DNA of 64,000 bases from Allocatelliglobosispora scoriae (GTDB taxonomy: Bacteria; Actinomycetota; Actinomycetes; Mycobacteriales; Micromonosporaceae): positions 558,001 to 622,000 of the forward strand of contig NZ_JACHMN010000002.1 in NCBI RefSeq assembly GCF_014204945.1, given 5' to 3'. The notes under the pieces were generated by a model, which made no database searches, was not told where the DNA came from, and saw only the letters and a program-made list of their open reading frames with translations. Shown in pieces: positions 1 to 30,260 of this stretch. The translations under genes and the position numbers were made by a program. Within the stretch, counting starts at the first letter, position 1, and every line of letters starts with the position of its first letter.

Positions 1-630
1 TGGCCTCGTACTGGGCGACGACATCGGTGTGCAGGTCCGTCCAGGTGTACTGGGCGGTCGCGCCGGAACGAGCGCCGACGAGAGCCCCGGCCGGGTCGCG
101 GATGTACTGGGCGGTGGTGTCGGCGGCGAGGTCGTTGCCGAGACCGGAGTAGCGGTGACCGGTGATGACGGCACGGCCCAGGGCGTCATAGGAGTAGGTC
201 TGGGTGCCGCCGTTGTACTCCTGCGTGATGGCCTGGCCGTATGCGTCGGACTGGGTGTCCAGGATCTGAGCACCGTCATCACGGGTGGCCAGTGTCCCGC
301 GAGGCGTGTAGCCGTAGTCGGCGAACAGATCATGGTCGAGGCGGTTGCGCTGGTCGTACCAGAACTCGTTGCCGCCGGCCTTGGTCCTGTTGCCTGCCTT
401 GTCATACTCGTACGCGGTCGGCGTACCGCTGTTGCGCTGCCAGGTCTTGAGGCGATTCGCAGCGTCGTAGGTGTAGGTGTTGTCGACCGTGCCGGCCTGG
501 CCGAGGTTGACCGCCTGCTTCGAGGTCAGGTTGCCGTTGTTGTCGAACCCATAGTCGATCTTCGCGAGCGACGTTCCGTTGGCGGCCTTGAGCTCATCGG
601 TGTCGATACGGTGGAAAACCGATCCTCCGG
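1..630 (-). pseudogene. RHS/YD-repeat protein fragment, 3' part, runs off the left edge
   Basis: The minus strand reads as a continuous RHS-type sequence with repeated YD motifs (TYDAANRLKTW, EYDKAGNRTK, YSYDALGRAVITGHRYSG). Such repeats build the cocoon of secreted or cell-surface polymorphic toxins. The gene continues beyond base 1, so the variable toxin tip is not visible. Going upstream, the frame can be followed to about base 630 (VFHRIDTDELKAANG), where it runs into a different gene in another frame. No signal peptide or start codon belongs to it. I read this as the 3' part of an rhs gene left by recombination. An rhs gene starting further upstream in an undetected frame is less likely. 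Confidence 0.7.
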
Positions 631-1017
631 CCACAGTGGAGCAGCCTGTGCCACCGCGAGCAGCGGGATCCGACCCACCGCCAGGATGAGTTGGCATCGA
701 CGCTGAACCATGCCGTTGACCGATGCCACCGCCCGCTCCACCGTCTGCGGCCCCACCAGCGGCATGACCTGGAGCTTCGTGTTGCTCGCAGCTGCCGCCT
801 CCTCCAGCGTCCGCACCACCTGAAGCGTCTCCGGCGACGACTTGCCTTTCTCGTCGGAGAGCAGGCAGGCAGTGAACTCACGATGGACCCGCTCGACCGG
901 TCGACGCTCGTCAGCGGGCCACGCCAGCCACACAGCTGCGGCGAGAATCAGCAGAGTCGCCGCTCCGGCGACCCATCGAAGCGGTCCCATCGACCGCCAA
1001 CGCCCGCCCAGGTTCAT
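607..1017 (-). pseudogene. Truncated BMP-like lipoprotein/substrate-binding protein
   Basis: Starts at an ATG preceded by GAGGGGG. It encodes an N-terminal membrane or signal segment (about residues 10-30, LLILAAAVWLAW) and then a fold fragment resembling the short BMP-family (basic membrane protein/ABC binding) proteins of actinomycetes, with a TACLLSD start and a QRRCQLILAVG motif. The similarity stops near PLWPEDRFSTV. The remaining codons in this frame (down to base 526) are antisense noise over the rhs sequence, so roughly the last 30-40 residues of the family are missing. The junction with the rhs fragment lies around 600-630. Family assignment is from memory of the motif pattern and is moderate. 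Confidence 0.55.
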
Positions 1018-1023
1018 GGACAC

Positions 1024-1217
1024 CCCCTCAGAGCGGCACAGCCTAGCGAAGATCCCGCTGGCGAGGCCACCGAGCCCGACATGCGCTATGCATACACATT
1101 AGTAATTTTTGGTCGATTTTGGCGTTCTATCCATATTGGTGACGGTCGTGACATCGGTGTTGCGAGGCATTAGGCTCTGCCAGTCACTTCCATTGGTTGA
1201 TCCTGTTAAGGAGTGCC
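1024..1217. promoter_or_regulatory. AT-rich intergenic region upstream of the LysR gene
   Basis: About 190 bases without a gene between the truncated BMP-like gene and the LysR gene. Bases 1090-1135 are clearly more AT-rich than the surroundings, as expected for a promoter. AAGGAG at 1208-1213 is the ribosome binding site of the LysR gene. No clear LysR T-N11-A site could be singled out. Confidence 0.4.
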
Positions 1218-2216
1218 ATGGACCTGGAGATACGGCATCTGAGAGTGCTGCGGGCGATCGCGGACACCGGCAGTGTGACAAAAGCAGCGTCGCTTCTCGG
1301 GCTGGCCCAGCCTGCTGTCACCGCGCAGCTCCAACGGATCGAGCGAGCGCTGGGCGGCCCTCTCTTCGACCGCGACCGACGCGGGGCCACACCGACGGCG
1401 CTCGGGGAGCTCGTGCTCGCCCGCGCCCGGGTGGTGCTGCCCGCGATGAAGGGCCTCCAGGAGGACGCGGCGCAGCTCGCCGGTCACCGGTCCCGGCCGA
1501 CCCAGTGGCGCATCGGCGCGGTCAACGGACCGATCCTCGGCGGCCTCATCTCCCGGCTCGCCTCGCTGGAGGACAGCTTGGAGGTGCTGACCCATCCGTC
1601 GCACTGGGCCGACAAGCTCGCCGAGATGGCCGCCGAGCGCAAGCTCGACTTCTGCATCGTCGGCGTCTGCGGCGACACCATCCCCGGCCCGGCCGAGAGC
1701 GGCCTGGTGTGGCGCGAGATCGCGACCGACGCCATTTTCGTGATGCTGCCGGAAACGCATCCATTGGCCCGGCGCTGGGAGATCGACCTGGCGGAGCTGT
1801 CGGATGCGCAGTGGGCGAGCATGCCCGGCGACGGCTGCTTCGGCGACTGCTTCGCCGCCGCCTGCGCGCGATCGGGCTTCTCCCCCCGCACCATGTACGA
1901 GATGGACTTCGGCAACGCCATCGACGTGGTGCTGGCGGGGCATGCCGTGGGGCTGTGCAAGGCGACCTTCCGCCGGGTGGATGGCGTCGCGACGGTGCCG
2001 ATCGCCGGTGGGCCACTGCGCTGGCGACACCTGCTCGGCTGGCACCCGCGCAGCGAGGCGGCCCGGTTCGCTGAGACGATGCACACCCACGCCGCTGCGG
2101 CCTACGAGGAGTCCGCCGACCGCAACCCGCACTACATCGAGTGGCGCAAGGCCTACCCGCAGTTCGGACCCGGCGTTCCATCGCATGACGATATGACGAA
2201 AATAATATCTATCTAG
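1218..2216 (+). CDS. LysR-family transcriptional regulator
   Basis: A 332-residue protein whose first 60 residues form the LysR winged helix (EIRHLRVLRAIADTGSVTKA, then LAQPAVTAQLQRIE). A LysR-substrate effector domain occupies about residues 90-300. The ATG at 1218 is chosen over an earlier in-frame start because AAGGAG sits just before it and because the family always begins close to MDLxxLR. LysR proteins bind DNA as tetramers and activate or repress a nearby promoter on sensing a small ligand. The next gene, on the same strand 30 bases downstream, is a secreted protease and is a plausible target. The ligand cannot be told from the sequence. Confidence 0.93.
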   Translation: MDLEIRHLRVLRAIADTGSVTKAASLLGLAQPAVTAQLQRIERALGGPLFDRDRRGATPTALGELVLARARVVLPAMKGLQEDAAQLAGHRSRPTQWRIGAVNGPILGGLISRLASLEDSLEVLTHPSHWADKLAEMAAERKLDFCIVGVCGDTIPGPAESGLVWREIATDAIFVMLPETHPLARRWEIDLAELSDAQWASMPGDGCFGDCFAAACARSGFSPRTMYEMDFGNAIDVVLAGHAVGLCKATFRRVDGVATVPIAGGPLRWRHLLGWHPRSEAARFAETMHTHAAAAYEESADRNPHYIEWRKAYPQFGPGVPSHDDMTKIISI

Positions 2217-2246
2217 TTCAATACATTGCCCGATAGCTTTCCCGGC

Positions 2247-3731
2247 ATGAATCGTAGAATTTTCTACATCTCCGCAGTAGCCACCCTCACCATGGGTATC
2301 ACTGCCGCGCTGACCTACCCGGCCGTGGCCGGTCAGCGTGCCGAATCCGTCAACGATGCCGCTACCGCGGCGGGCGTCTCGCCCCAGGTCTTCGAGGCCC
2401 TGGCACGGGACCTCAAGCTCGACACCGCAGGCGTTTCGGTCCGGCTCGCCAACGAGGCGAAGGCCAACAAGTCCGACCTGAAGCTGCGCAAGTCGCTCGG
2501 CAAGTCCTACGCCGGCGCCTGGCTCTCAGCTGACGCGAAGACCTTCACGATCGCGGTGACCGGCGAGGCGCAGGCCGAGCAGGTGCGTGCCGCCGGGGCG
2601 ACCCCCCGTCTCGTCAAGCACAGCCTGCAGCAGCTCGACGCGGTCAAGGCGAAGCTCGACGCCAACTCCGCCAAGGCGCCCAAGGCCGTACCCGGCTGGT
2701 ATGTGGACGTCACCACCAACACCGTCGTCGTGCTCGCCCGCGCCGGCGCCGACACCGCCGGATTCCTCAAGCAGATCGGCGCCGACATCAGTGCCATCCG
2801 CATCGAGGTGTCCACCGAGAACCCGGTGCCGCTGATCGACGTCATCGGCGGCAACGCGTACTACATCGGCGGCAGCCGCTGCTCGGTCGGCTTCCCCGTC
2901 ACGATCGGCTTCGTCAGCGCCGGCCACTGCGGCACCACCGGCTCGACGACCACCCAGCCGAGCGGCACGTTCGGCGGCTCCAGCTTCCCCGGCAACGACT
3001 ACTCGTATGTCCGGACCGCCTCGGGCAACACGCCCCGCCCGCTCGTCAACCGCTACTCGGGCAGCACCACCGTCTCCGTCGCCGGCTCGACCGACGCGGC
3101 GATCGGCGCCTCGGTGTGCCGGTCCGGCTCGACCACGGGCTGGCACTGCGGCACCATCGGTGCCCGCAACGCGTCGGTGACCTACTCGCAGGGCACCGTC
3201 AGCGGCCTCATCCGCACCAACGTCTGCGCTGAGCCCGGTGACTCCGGCGGCTCGCTCATCGCGGGCAACCAGGCCCAGGGCGTCACCTCCGGCGGTTCGG
3301 GCAACTGCACCTCCGGCGGCACCACGTACTTCCAGCCGGTCAACGAGATCCTCCAGGCCTACGGCCTGACCCTGATGACCAGCGGCACCACGCCGCCCTC
3401 GTCGCCGCCGCCGACCAGCGGCTGCACCGGCTACGAGTTCACCCGCTCCGGCACGCTCTCCAGCGGCGGCGTCGCCTACCAGCCGGACAACAGCTACTAC
3501 ACCTCCACCGTCTCGGGCACCCACCGCGGCTGCCTGCGCGGACCGTCGGGCACCGACTACGACCTCTACCTGCAGAAGTGGAGCGGGTCGGCGTGGGTCG
3601 ACGTCGCAGAGGGCGCGACGTCGTCGAACGCGGAGACGCTCACCTACTCGGGCACCGCCGGCAACTACCGTTTCCAGGTGCACGCGTACAGCGGTTCCGG
3701 CGCCTACACGATGGGCTTCAGCAACCCGTAA
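2247..3731 (+). CDS. Secreted streptogrisin/alpha-lytic-type serine protease with C-terminal PPC domain
   Basis: A 494-residue pre-pro-protease. Residues 1-32 are a signal peptide. About 35-195 is an alpha-lytic-type pro-domain that folds the enzyme and is then removed. The mature chymotrypsin-fold domain begins near IDVIGGNAYY. The catalytic triad is visible: His in SAGHCG (about 227), Asp in PGNDYSYV (about 250) and Ser in GDSGGSL (about 332). A Ser/Pro-rich linker leads to a PPC (bacterial pre-peptidase C-terminal) domain from about residue 395, usually trimmed or used for substrate contact. The ATG at 2247 gives a proper signal peptide; an in-frame TTG at 2226 would add seven residues. 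The protein should be exported and degrade extracellular protein. Confidence 0.93.
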   Translation: MNRRIFYISAVATLTMGITAALTYPAVAGQRAESVNDAATAAGVSPQVFEALARDLKLDTAGVSVRLANEAKANKSDLKLRKSLGKSYAGAWLSADAKTFTIAVTGEAQAEQVRAAGATPRLVKHSLQQLDAVKAKLDANSAKAPKAVPGWYVDVTTNTVVVLARAGADTAGFLKQIGADISAIRIEVSTENPVPLIDVIGGNAYYIGGSRCSVGFPVTIGFVSAGHCGTTGSTTTQPSGTFGGSSFPGNDYSYVRTASGNTPRPLVNRYSGSTTVSVAGSTDAAIGASVCRSGSTTGWHCGTIGARNASVTYSQGTVSGLIRTNVCAEPGDSGGSLIAGNQAQGVTSGGSGNCTSGGTTYFQPVNEILQAYGLTLMTSGTTPPSSPPPTSGCTGYEFTRSGTLSSGGVAYQPDNSYYTSTVSGTHRGCLRGPSGTDYDLYLQKWSGSAWVDVAEGATSSNAETLTYSGTAGNYRFQVHAYSGSGAYTMGFSNP

Positions 3732-3742
3732 CCAGCACCATC

Positions 3743-3783
3743 AGACGTGCCCGGCAGGCTCACCCGGCCCGCCGGGCACATCT
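3743..3783. terminator. Hairpin between convergent genes
   Basis: GTGCCCGGC at 3747-3755 pairs with GCCGGGCAC at 3771-3779. The pairing continues outward as AGA/TCT after one mismatch. It lies between the convergent protease gene and the repeat-protein gene, so it probably ends transcription from both sides. Confidence 0.55.
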
Positions 3784-3790
3784 GTGTCGA

Positions 3791-5422
3791 TCAGAGGTAG
3801 GACAGCGTCGCCGATCCCGTCGCCGCGCTGTTGGGATTGACGAGCACGGTCCAGGTGCCTGTCGCGTTCAGCGTGAAGTCGCCGTAGGTCGCCGAGCCGC
3901 TGATCGTGAAGTAGCCGAGGTAACCGCCGGTCGGGTTGTAGAGCTCGACGTACGCCTGACCGCCGCCCCAGTATGTCGACGACGCGGAGATGCGGATGTG
4001 CTGGCCGCTCGTACCGGAGAGGGTGTAGCGGGCGTTCTGGCCCCGCAGCCCGATGGTCGTGGTGACGGGGACAGCCGGGGTGAGGGAGCCGCCGAGGATG
4101 TCCCGGCCCAGGGTAAGGGTGACCGACCCCGTCGCGGCGCTATTGGGGTTGATCACGGCGGTCCAGGTGCCCGTGGCGTTCAACGTGAAGTCGCCGTAGG
4201 TCGCCGAGCCGCTGATCGTGAAGTAGCCGAGGTAACCGCCGGTCGGGTTGTAGAGCTCCACGTAGGCGATGCCACCGCCCCACGAAGTCGACGACGCGTC
4301 GAAGGTCACGTGCTCACCAGATGTCCCGGAGAAGGTGTAGCGGGCGTTCTGACCCCGGAACCCGATCGCCGTCGTCACCGCGGTGCCGGATGTCAGAGAA
4401 CCGCCGAGGATGTCCCGGGCGAACGTCAGCGTCACCGACCCCATCGCAGCGCTGCTGGGATTGATCACCACGGTCCAGGTCCCCGTGGCGTTGAGGGTGA
4501 AGTCGCCGAAGGTCGCCGAGCCGCTGATCGTGAAGTAGCCGAGGTAGCCGCCGGTCGGGTTGTAGAGCTCCACATACGCCACACCACCACCCCACGAAGT
4601 CGACGACGCGTCGAAGGTCACGTGCTCCCCGGCCGTCCCGGAGAAGGTGTAGCGGGCGTTCTGACCACGGAACCCGATCGCCGTCGTCACCGCCGTGTCG
4701 GGGGTGAGGGAGCCGCCGAGGATGTCGCGGGCGAAGGCGATCGTCGCCGCACCCGTCGCCGCGCTGCTGGGATTGACCACCGCAGTCCAGGTCCCGGTCG
4801 CGTTCAGCGTGAAGTCGCCGAACGTCGCCGAACTGCTCATCGAGAAGTAGCCGAGGTAACCGCCGGTCGGGTTGTAGAGCTCCACATACGCCACACCACC
4901 ACCCCACGAAGTCGACGACGCGTCGAAGGTCACGTGCTCCCCGGCCGTCCCGGAGAAGGTGTAGCGGGCGTTCTGACCCCGGAACCCGATCGCCGTCGTC
5001 ACCGCGACACCGGAGGTGAGGGCGCCGCCGGCGAGGTCGACGGCGTAGGTGAAGGTGGCGGCCCCGACCGCGCTGCCGCTGGGGTCGATGACGATCGTCC
5101 AGGTGCCGGTGGCGTTCAGCGTGAAGTCGCCGAACGTCGCCGAACTGCTCATCGAGAAGTAGCCGACGTAGCCGCCGGAGGGGTTGTAGAGGTTGCCGTA
5201 GGCCACGCCACCGCCCCAGGACGAGGAGGAGACGTCGAAGGTGATGTGCTCGCCGCTGACCCCCGCGAAGGTGTAGCTCGCGGTCCCTCCCGGTACGGCG
5301 ACGGTGGCGGTGACCGGATCGCCGGAGGTGAGCACTGCGGCGGATGCGGGGGCCGCGGGGGCGACGATGACGAGAGCGGCCAGGACGGACGAGGCTGCGA
5401 GTGTGGCGAGACGACGGAACAT
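3791..5422 (-). CDS. Secreted protein of five tandem beta-rich repeats
   Basis: A 543-residue protein with an N-terminal signal peptide (MFRRLATLAASSVLAAL, cleavage near ASA). The rest is five repeats of about 104 residues. Each contains GQNARYTFSGTAGEHVTFDA, SWGGGVAYVELYNPTGGY, and a GDFTLNATGTWT segment. The repeats resemble the PPC/jelly-roll domains found on secreted hydrolases, but no catalytic domain is present. The ATG at 5422 is chosen because GAAGGAG lies just upstream; an in-frame start ten codons earlier lacks a site. The protein is probably a cell-surface or matrix protein. Middle repeats are nearly identical at DNA level, so unit number may vary between strains. Confidence 0.85.
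   Translation of the reverse strand: MFRRLATLAASSVLAALVIVAPAAPASAAVLTSGDPVTATVAVPGGTASYTFAGVSGEHITFDVSSSSWGGGVAYGNLYNPSGGYVGYFSMSSSATFGDFTLNATGTWTIVIDPSGSAVGAATFTYAVDLAGGALTSGVAVTTAIGFRGQNARYTFSGTAGEHVTFDASSTSWGGGVAYVELYNPTGGYLGYFSMSSSATFGDFTLNATGTWTAVVNPSSAATGAATIAFARDILGGSLTPDTAVTTAIGFRGQNARYTFSGTAGEHVTFDASSTSWGGGVAYVELYNPTGGYLGYFTISGSATFGDFTLNATGTWTVVINPSSAAMGSVTLTFARDILGGSLTSGTAVTTAIGFRGQNARYTFSGTSGEHVTFDASSTSWGGGIAYVELYNPTGGYLGYFTISGSATYGDFTLNATGTWTAVINPNSAATGSVTLTLGRDILGGSLTPAVPVTTTIGLRGQNARYTLSGTSGQHIRISASSTYWGGGQAYVELYNPTGGYLGYFTISGSATYGDFTLNATGTWTVLVNPNSAATGSATLSYL
3800..5340 (-). repeat. Five in-frame tandem repeats of about 312 bp
   Basis: Near-identical copies recur every 312 bp (for example GAAGTCGACGACGCGTCGAA near 4283, 4595 and 4907). 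The units are most alike in the middle and diverge at both ends, as expected for repeats spread by unequal crossing-over or slippage. Confidence 0.9.
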
Positions 5423-5667
5423 GGCTCCTTCTTCCCTGCGACGAAGACGCACGGGTAGGGGGAGCTGGCCAGCTCAGATCGGCAGTTGCTGATGTAACTG
5501 TAGGCGCTCCGGCGGCTCGGAGCTGGACAGAGACTGACCAGCTTCGGCAAACCCGCCACTGCCAGGTACTTGTCGGATCAACGACATTTATATTATGCAG
5601 AAACTTGAATGTGTCGATTCTCACAGATGACGTGCGTCTAGCGATGCATGTCTATGAAGGGAGGCAC
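5423..5667. promoter_or_regulatory. Divergent promoter region
   Basis: A 245-base gap between two genes that point away from each other. It is AT-rich around 5580-5635 (ACATTTATATTATGCAGAAA), and TATTAT could serve as a -10 element for the rightward gene. AAGGGAGG at 5656-5663 is that gene's ribosome binding site. Confidence 0.45.
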
Positions 5668-6369
5668 ATGGAACCCACCACACCGGCTGTGTCCCGCCGC
5701 GGAATCCTCACCGCTGCAGCCGCCGCTGGTTCCGCGCTCGCATTGGCGGTGCCGACAGCGGCATCGGCGAGCACCACCGCAGCTCCAGCGGTCCCGCTTG
5801 TGGAGCACAGCCGCATCGGTGCCGTGCTCACCCGATCGCCCTCGGGCGCCGAGGTGACTCTGCGCTACGCGCCGGACTTCCACGACCGGCTCGGCGACTG
5901 GATGCGTCTCTGGTGGGCCAACGCCCCCGGGGACTGGATCGCCCCGTTCGAGCTCACCACCGCAGGCACGTCCAACGGCGGACATGCCCTGCTGCTCGTC
6001 GGGATCAGCTACACGCGTACCGACCGCCTGCGCGCGGGCTTCGACGCGTCCGTGCGTGACAGCCGCTACTGGGCCACGCTCGCCAGCCTCTACCACCACT
6101 TTCCCAGGGTGACGGCCGGCGCTGGACACCTGGAGATCTCCGACGGCCACCCCGGCTTCACCGGCGGCTCCGACCAGGTCTCGTTCGTCCGGGCCGCCAT
6201 CGCGGGCGTCTGGGCGGGCTCGGCTTCGGCCACCGGCGGCTGGGCAGCCGACGCCAACCGGATCCTGCGCGCCGCGGGCGGATCCGGCGACATCACCAGC
6301 CGCCAGGGCTGGTCCGCTTTCACCGAGGCCACGCTGCGGCGGGGCCTGTCCGTCCACCACAACCGCTAG
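5668..6369 (+). CDS. Tat-exported protein of unknown function
   Basis: A 233-residue protein starting after a strong AAGGGAGG site. It begins with a twin-arginine signal (SRRGILTAAAAAGSALALAV, ending near ASA), so it is folded, perhaps with a cofactor, before export. The mature part has no motif I can name. It has several Trp-rich stretches (GDWMRLWWANAPGDWIAPF) and a helical C-terminal half. It is followed after 9 bases by an 87-residue protein and then by a Cys-rich protein, so the three are probably one operon. The family may be an uncharacterised one. Confidence 0.75.
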   Translation: MEPTTPAVSRRGILTAAAAAGSALALAVPTAASASTTAAPAVPLVEHSRIGAVLTRSPSGAEVTLRYAPDFHDRLGDWMRLWWANAPGDWIAPFELTTAGTSNGGHALLLVGISYTRTDRLRAGFDASVRDSRYWATLASLYHHFPRVTAGAGHLEISDGHPGFTGGSDQVSFVRAAIAGVWAGSASATGGWAADANRILRAAGGSGDITSRQGWSAFTEATLRRGLSVHHNR

Positions 6370-6378
6370 GGGTATCCG

Positions 6379-6642
6379 ATGGCAACATCACGTCATGATT
6401 TCCGCTTCGTCGTCGACGGCGTCGACCTCACCGAGGCACAGCGCGTCCGCATCGCCAACGAGATCCAGAAGGCCGGGCTCGCCGCGCTGCAGAACGCCAG
6501 CGTCAACCTGCTGCGGCCGATCACCGTCGGCCACGCCAACTGGCCGGTCCTGCGGCCCGAGTGGTACGGCCTCTGGGTGATCGACGGACCCCGGGCCGAC
6601 CAGGTCGGGCAGCAGATCAACGCCATCGGGTTCTACCAGTAA
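6379..6642 (+). CDS. 87-residue protein, unknown; leader-like N-terminus
   Basis: Starts 9 bases after the Tat protein gene and overlaps the next start by one base (TAATG). The N-terminus (DFRFVVDGVDLTEAQRVRIA) has the pattern F-x-F-x-x-x-G-V-x-L, followed by an amphipathic helix rich in Ala and Gln. I have seen this pattern at the start of small proteins and peptide precursors, but I cannot name a domain. The C-terminal half is Trp/Pro rich and has no Cys. It could be a small partner protein or a peptide precursor processed with the flanking gene products. Confidence 0.65.
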   Translation: MATSRHDFRFVVDGVDLTEAQRVRIANEIQKAGLAALQNASVNLLRPITVGHANWPVLRPEWYGLWVIDGPRADQVGQQINAIGFYQ

Positions 6643-7043
6643 TGATCGACGACCAGCGGCGTGTGGAACCTGTCGACCGGATGTGCCCCAGCACACCGGC
6701 GGGCAACGCCACCGTCTTCCTGGGGATGATCACACCGATGGGCAAGGTCGCCTACATCACCCCGGAGGTTCCCGCCGAGACGGTGCTCTCCGGCATGGAC
6801 GACTCTGCCGGGCCGCTGGAGGCGAGCTACCGGTTCGCCGGGCCATGCGTCACGAGCAGGTGCGGATTCTGGACCGGTGAGCACTGCGGCCTCGGCGCCA
6901 CACTGGTCGAGTCCTATCAGGCCAGCGGTGGCGAGGAGGTCGACCTGCCCAAGTGCGCCATCCGGCGGAACTGCCGGTGGTTCGCCGAGCAGGGCCCGGC
7001 GGCCTGTTCGCCCTGCTCCTACGTGGTCACCGACGCGCGTTGA
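6642..7043 (+). CDS. Cys-rich protein, possible Fe-S or zinc binder
   Basis: A 133-residue protein whose ATG overlaps the stop of the upstream gene, which implies translational coupling. It has about nine cysteines in ordered groups: one near the N-terminus (MCPST), then C-x4-C-x6-C (GPCVTSRCGFWTGEHCG), then C-x5-C-x11-C-x2-C near the end (KCAIRRNCRWFA then AACSPC). This spacing suggests a metal or iron-sulfur site. No catalytic domain is recognised. The three-gene unit (exported protein, small leader-like protein, Cys-rich protein) is of interest because a metal centre beside a small peptide-like gene can indicate peptide modification. That link is inference only. Confidence 0.7.
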   Translation: MIDDQRRVEPVDRMCPSTPAGNATVFLGMITPMGKVAYITPEVPAETVLSGMDDSAGPLEASYRFAGPCVTSRCGFWTGEHCGLGATLVESYQASGGEEVDLPKCAIRRNCRWFAEQGPAACSPCSYVVTDAR

Positions 7044-7070
7044 CGGGTAATCCGGGAACCCGCCCCCGGA

Positions 7071-7667
7071 CTACTCCGCTGCCGCCACCGGGCGACCGAC
7101 CGTGAGCGCCTGACGCAGGTCGGGCTCGACGGAGGCGACGTAGTGCGCGTCCGGCTCGGCACCGACGGCATCCAGCGTCTTGCTGAAGAAGCACCGCGCT
7201 GTCGCGGCGAGCACCACCTGGAGGATGTCCTCCTCCCCCAGCCCGTGCCCGCGCAGCTCCTCGACGTCGGCCTCGGTGATCGCGGTGGCGTCGGCGACGA
7301 CCTTCTCGGCGAAGGTCATGACAGCCACGTCGCTCGCGTCGAGCCCCGCGCTGCCGTGGTGCGTGGCGATGGCCCGCACGGTCTCCGCGTCGTAGAACCG
7401 ATCCCGCAGCACCTTGCCATGGGCGAGGGCGCAGTAGCTCGACTTCAGCGCCCGAGCGGCGGCGAGCGTTACCAGCTCGTAGCGGCGCAGGTCCATGCCG
7501 CCCTTGATGGTGACGTTGAGCTGCTGCCACGCGGCGAGGACCGCGGGCCGCAGTGAGAAGACCTCGGTGTAGTTGGCGACGAACCCGTTGGCGGCCCGGT
7601 CGGCGGCGAGGAGGCTCGCGGCCTCGGGCGTGGCATCGGCCTCGTCAGGCACCCGCAGGAAGCTCAT
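7071..7667 (-). CDS. Carboxymuconolactone decarboxylase/AhpD-like family protein
   Basis: A 198-residue all-helical protein of the AhpD/CMD superfamily. The family core appears as RYELVTLAAARALKSSYC then ALAHG. The usual C-x2-C pair is reduced to a single Cys before the conserved His (YC-x3-H), as in many peroxidase-related members. AhpD-type proteins reduce peroxides; single-Cys relatives are of uncertain activity. The ATG at 7667 gives the normal length, and 18 extra codons upstream are not family-like. It stands alone, followed by a perfect palindrome. Confidence 0.82.
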   Translation of the reverse strand: MSFLRVPDEADATPEAASLLAADRAANGFVANYTEVFSLRPAVLAAWQQLNVTIKGGMDLRRYELVTLAAARALKSSYCALAHGKVLRDRFYDAETVRAIATHHGSAGLDASDVAVMTFAEKVVADATAITEADVEELRGHGLGEEDILQVVLAATARCFFSKTLDAVGAEPDAHYVASVEPDLRQALTVGRPVAAAE

Positions 7668-7725
7668 GCCACCGAGCCTACGCGTCCCGATGATCGCGCC
7701 GTTTCTCGGATTCCGGCACATCGCA

Positions 7726-7799
7726 TGATCGCGTTGTTTCCGGGAAACAGTCCCTCGCCCACCTGTTGAGAGGTCGGCTTCCCGGAAACAACGCGATCA
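7726..7799. repeat. Perfect 21-bp inverted repeat, intergenic
   Basis: TGATCGCGTTGTTTCCGGGAA at 7726-7746 is exactly the reverse complement of 7779-7799 (written here up to 20 bases of each arm: GATCGCGTTGTTTCCGGGAA and TTCCCGGAAACAACGCGATC). The loop is 32 bases. It lies between the AhpD-like gene start and the 3' end of the mbtH gene, so it may terminate the long NRPS transcript. It also resembles dispersed palindromic elements seen elsewhere in this window. Confidence 0.85.
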
Positions 7800-7821
7800 A
7801 CGCGTGAGCAACGACGCCGCG

Positions 7822-8027
7822 TCAGGACGCGGACGCGTCGATCAGGCTCTGCGGGCGCATGTCCGTCCAGTTGGCGTTGACGTAGTCGAGGCAGTCCTGC
7901 CGCCCGGCCGGCCCGAACGCCGTGCGCCACCCACCGGGGACCTCGGCGAACTCGGGCCACAGGCTGTGCTGGTTCTCCTCGTTGACCAGCACCAGGTAGG
8001 TGCCGTCGGTGTTCTCGAAAGGGTTCG

Positions 8028-8031
<4 letters not shown>
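7822..8031 (-). CDS. mbtH: MbtH-like protein, NRPS adenylation partner
   Basis: A 69-residue protein with the full MbtH signature: [23 protein letters not shown] and [10 protein letters not shown]. MbtH proteins bind A domains and are often needed for their folding and activity. The ATG overlaps the stop of the third NRPS gene by four bases (ATGA), so it is translated with the NRPS genes and is the last gene of the operon. It ends just before a long palindrome that may terminate transcription. Confidence 0.96.

Positions 8032-30256
<22,225 letters not shown>

Positions 30257-30260
<4 letters not shown>

Noticed and set aside
3800-5340. CRISPR array
   Set aside because: The repeat period is 312 bp with coding content; no short repeats with unique spacers are present.
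3578-5458. Long plus-strand reading frame of 626 codons
   Set aside because: It is the complement of the repeat protein, is Arg/Gly/Val-biased with no signal or domain, and the minus-strand gene has a signal peptide and a ribosome site.
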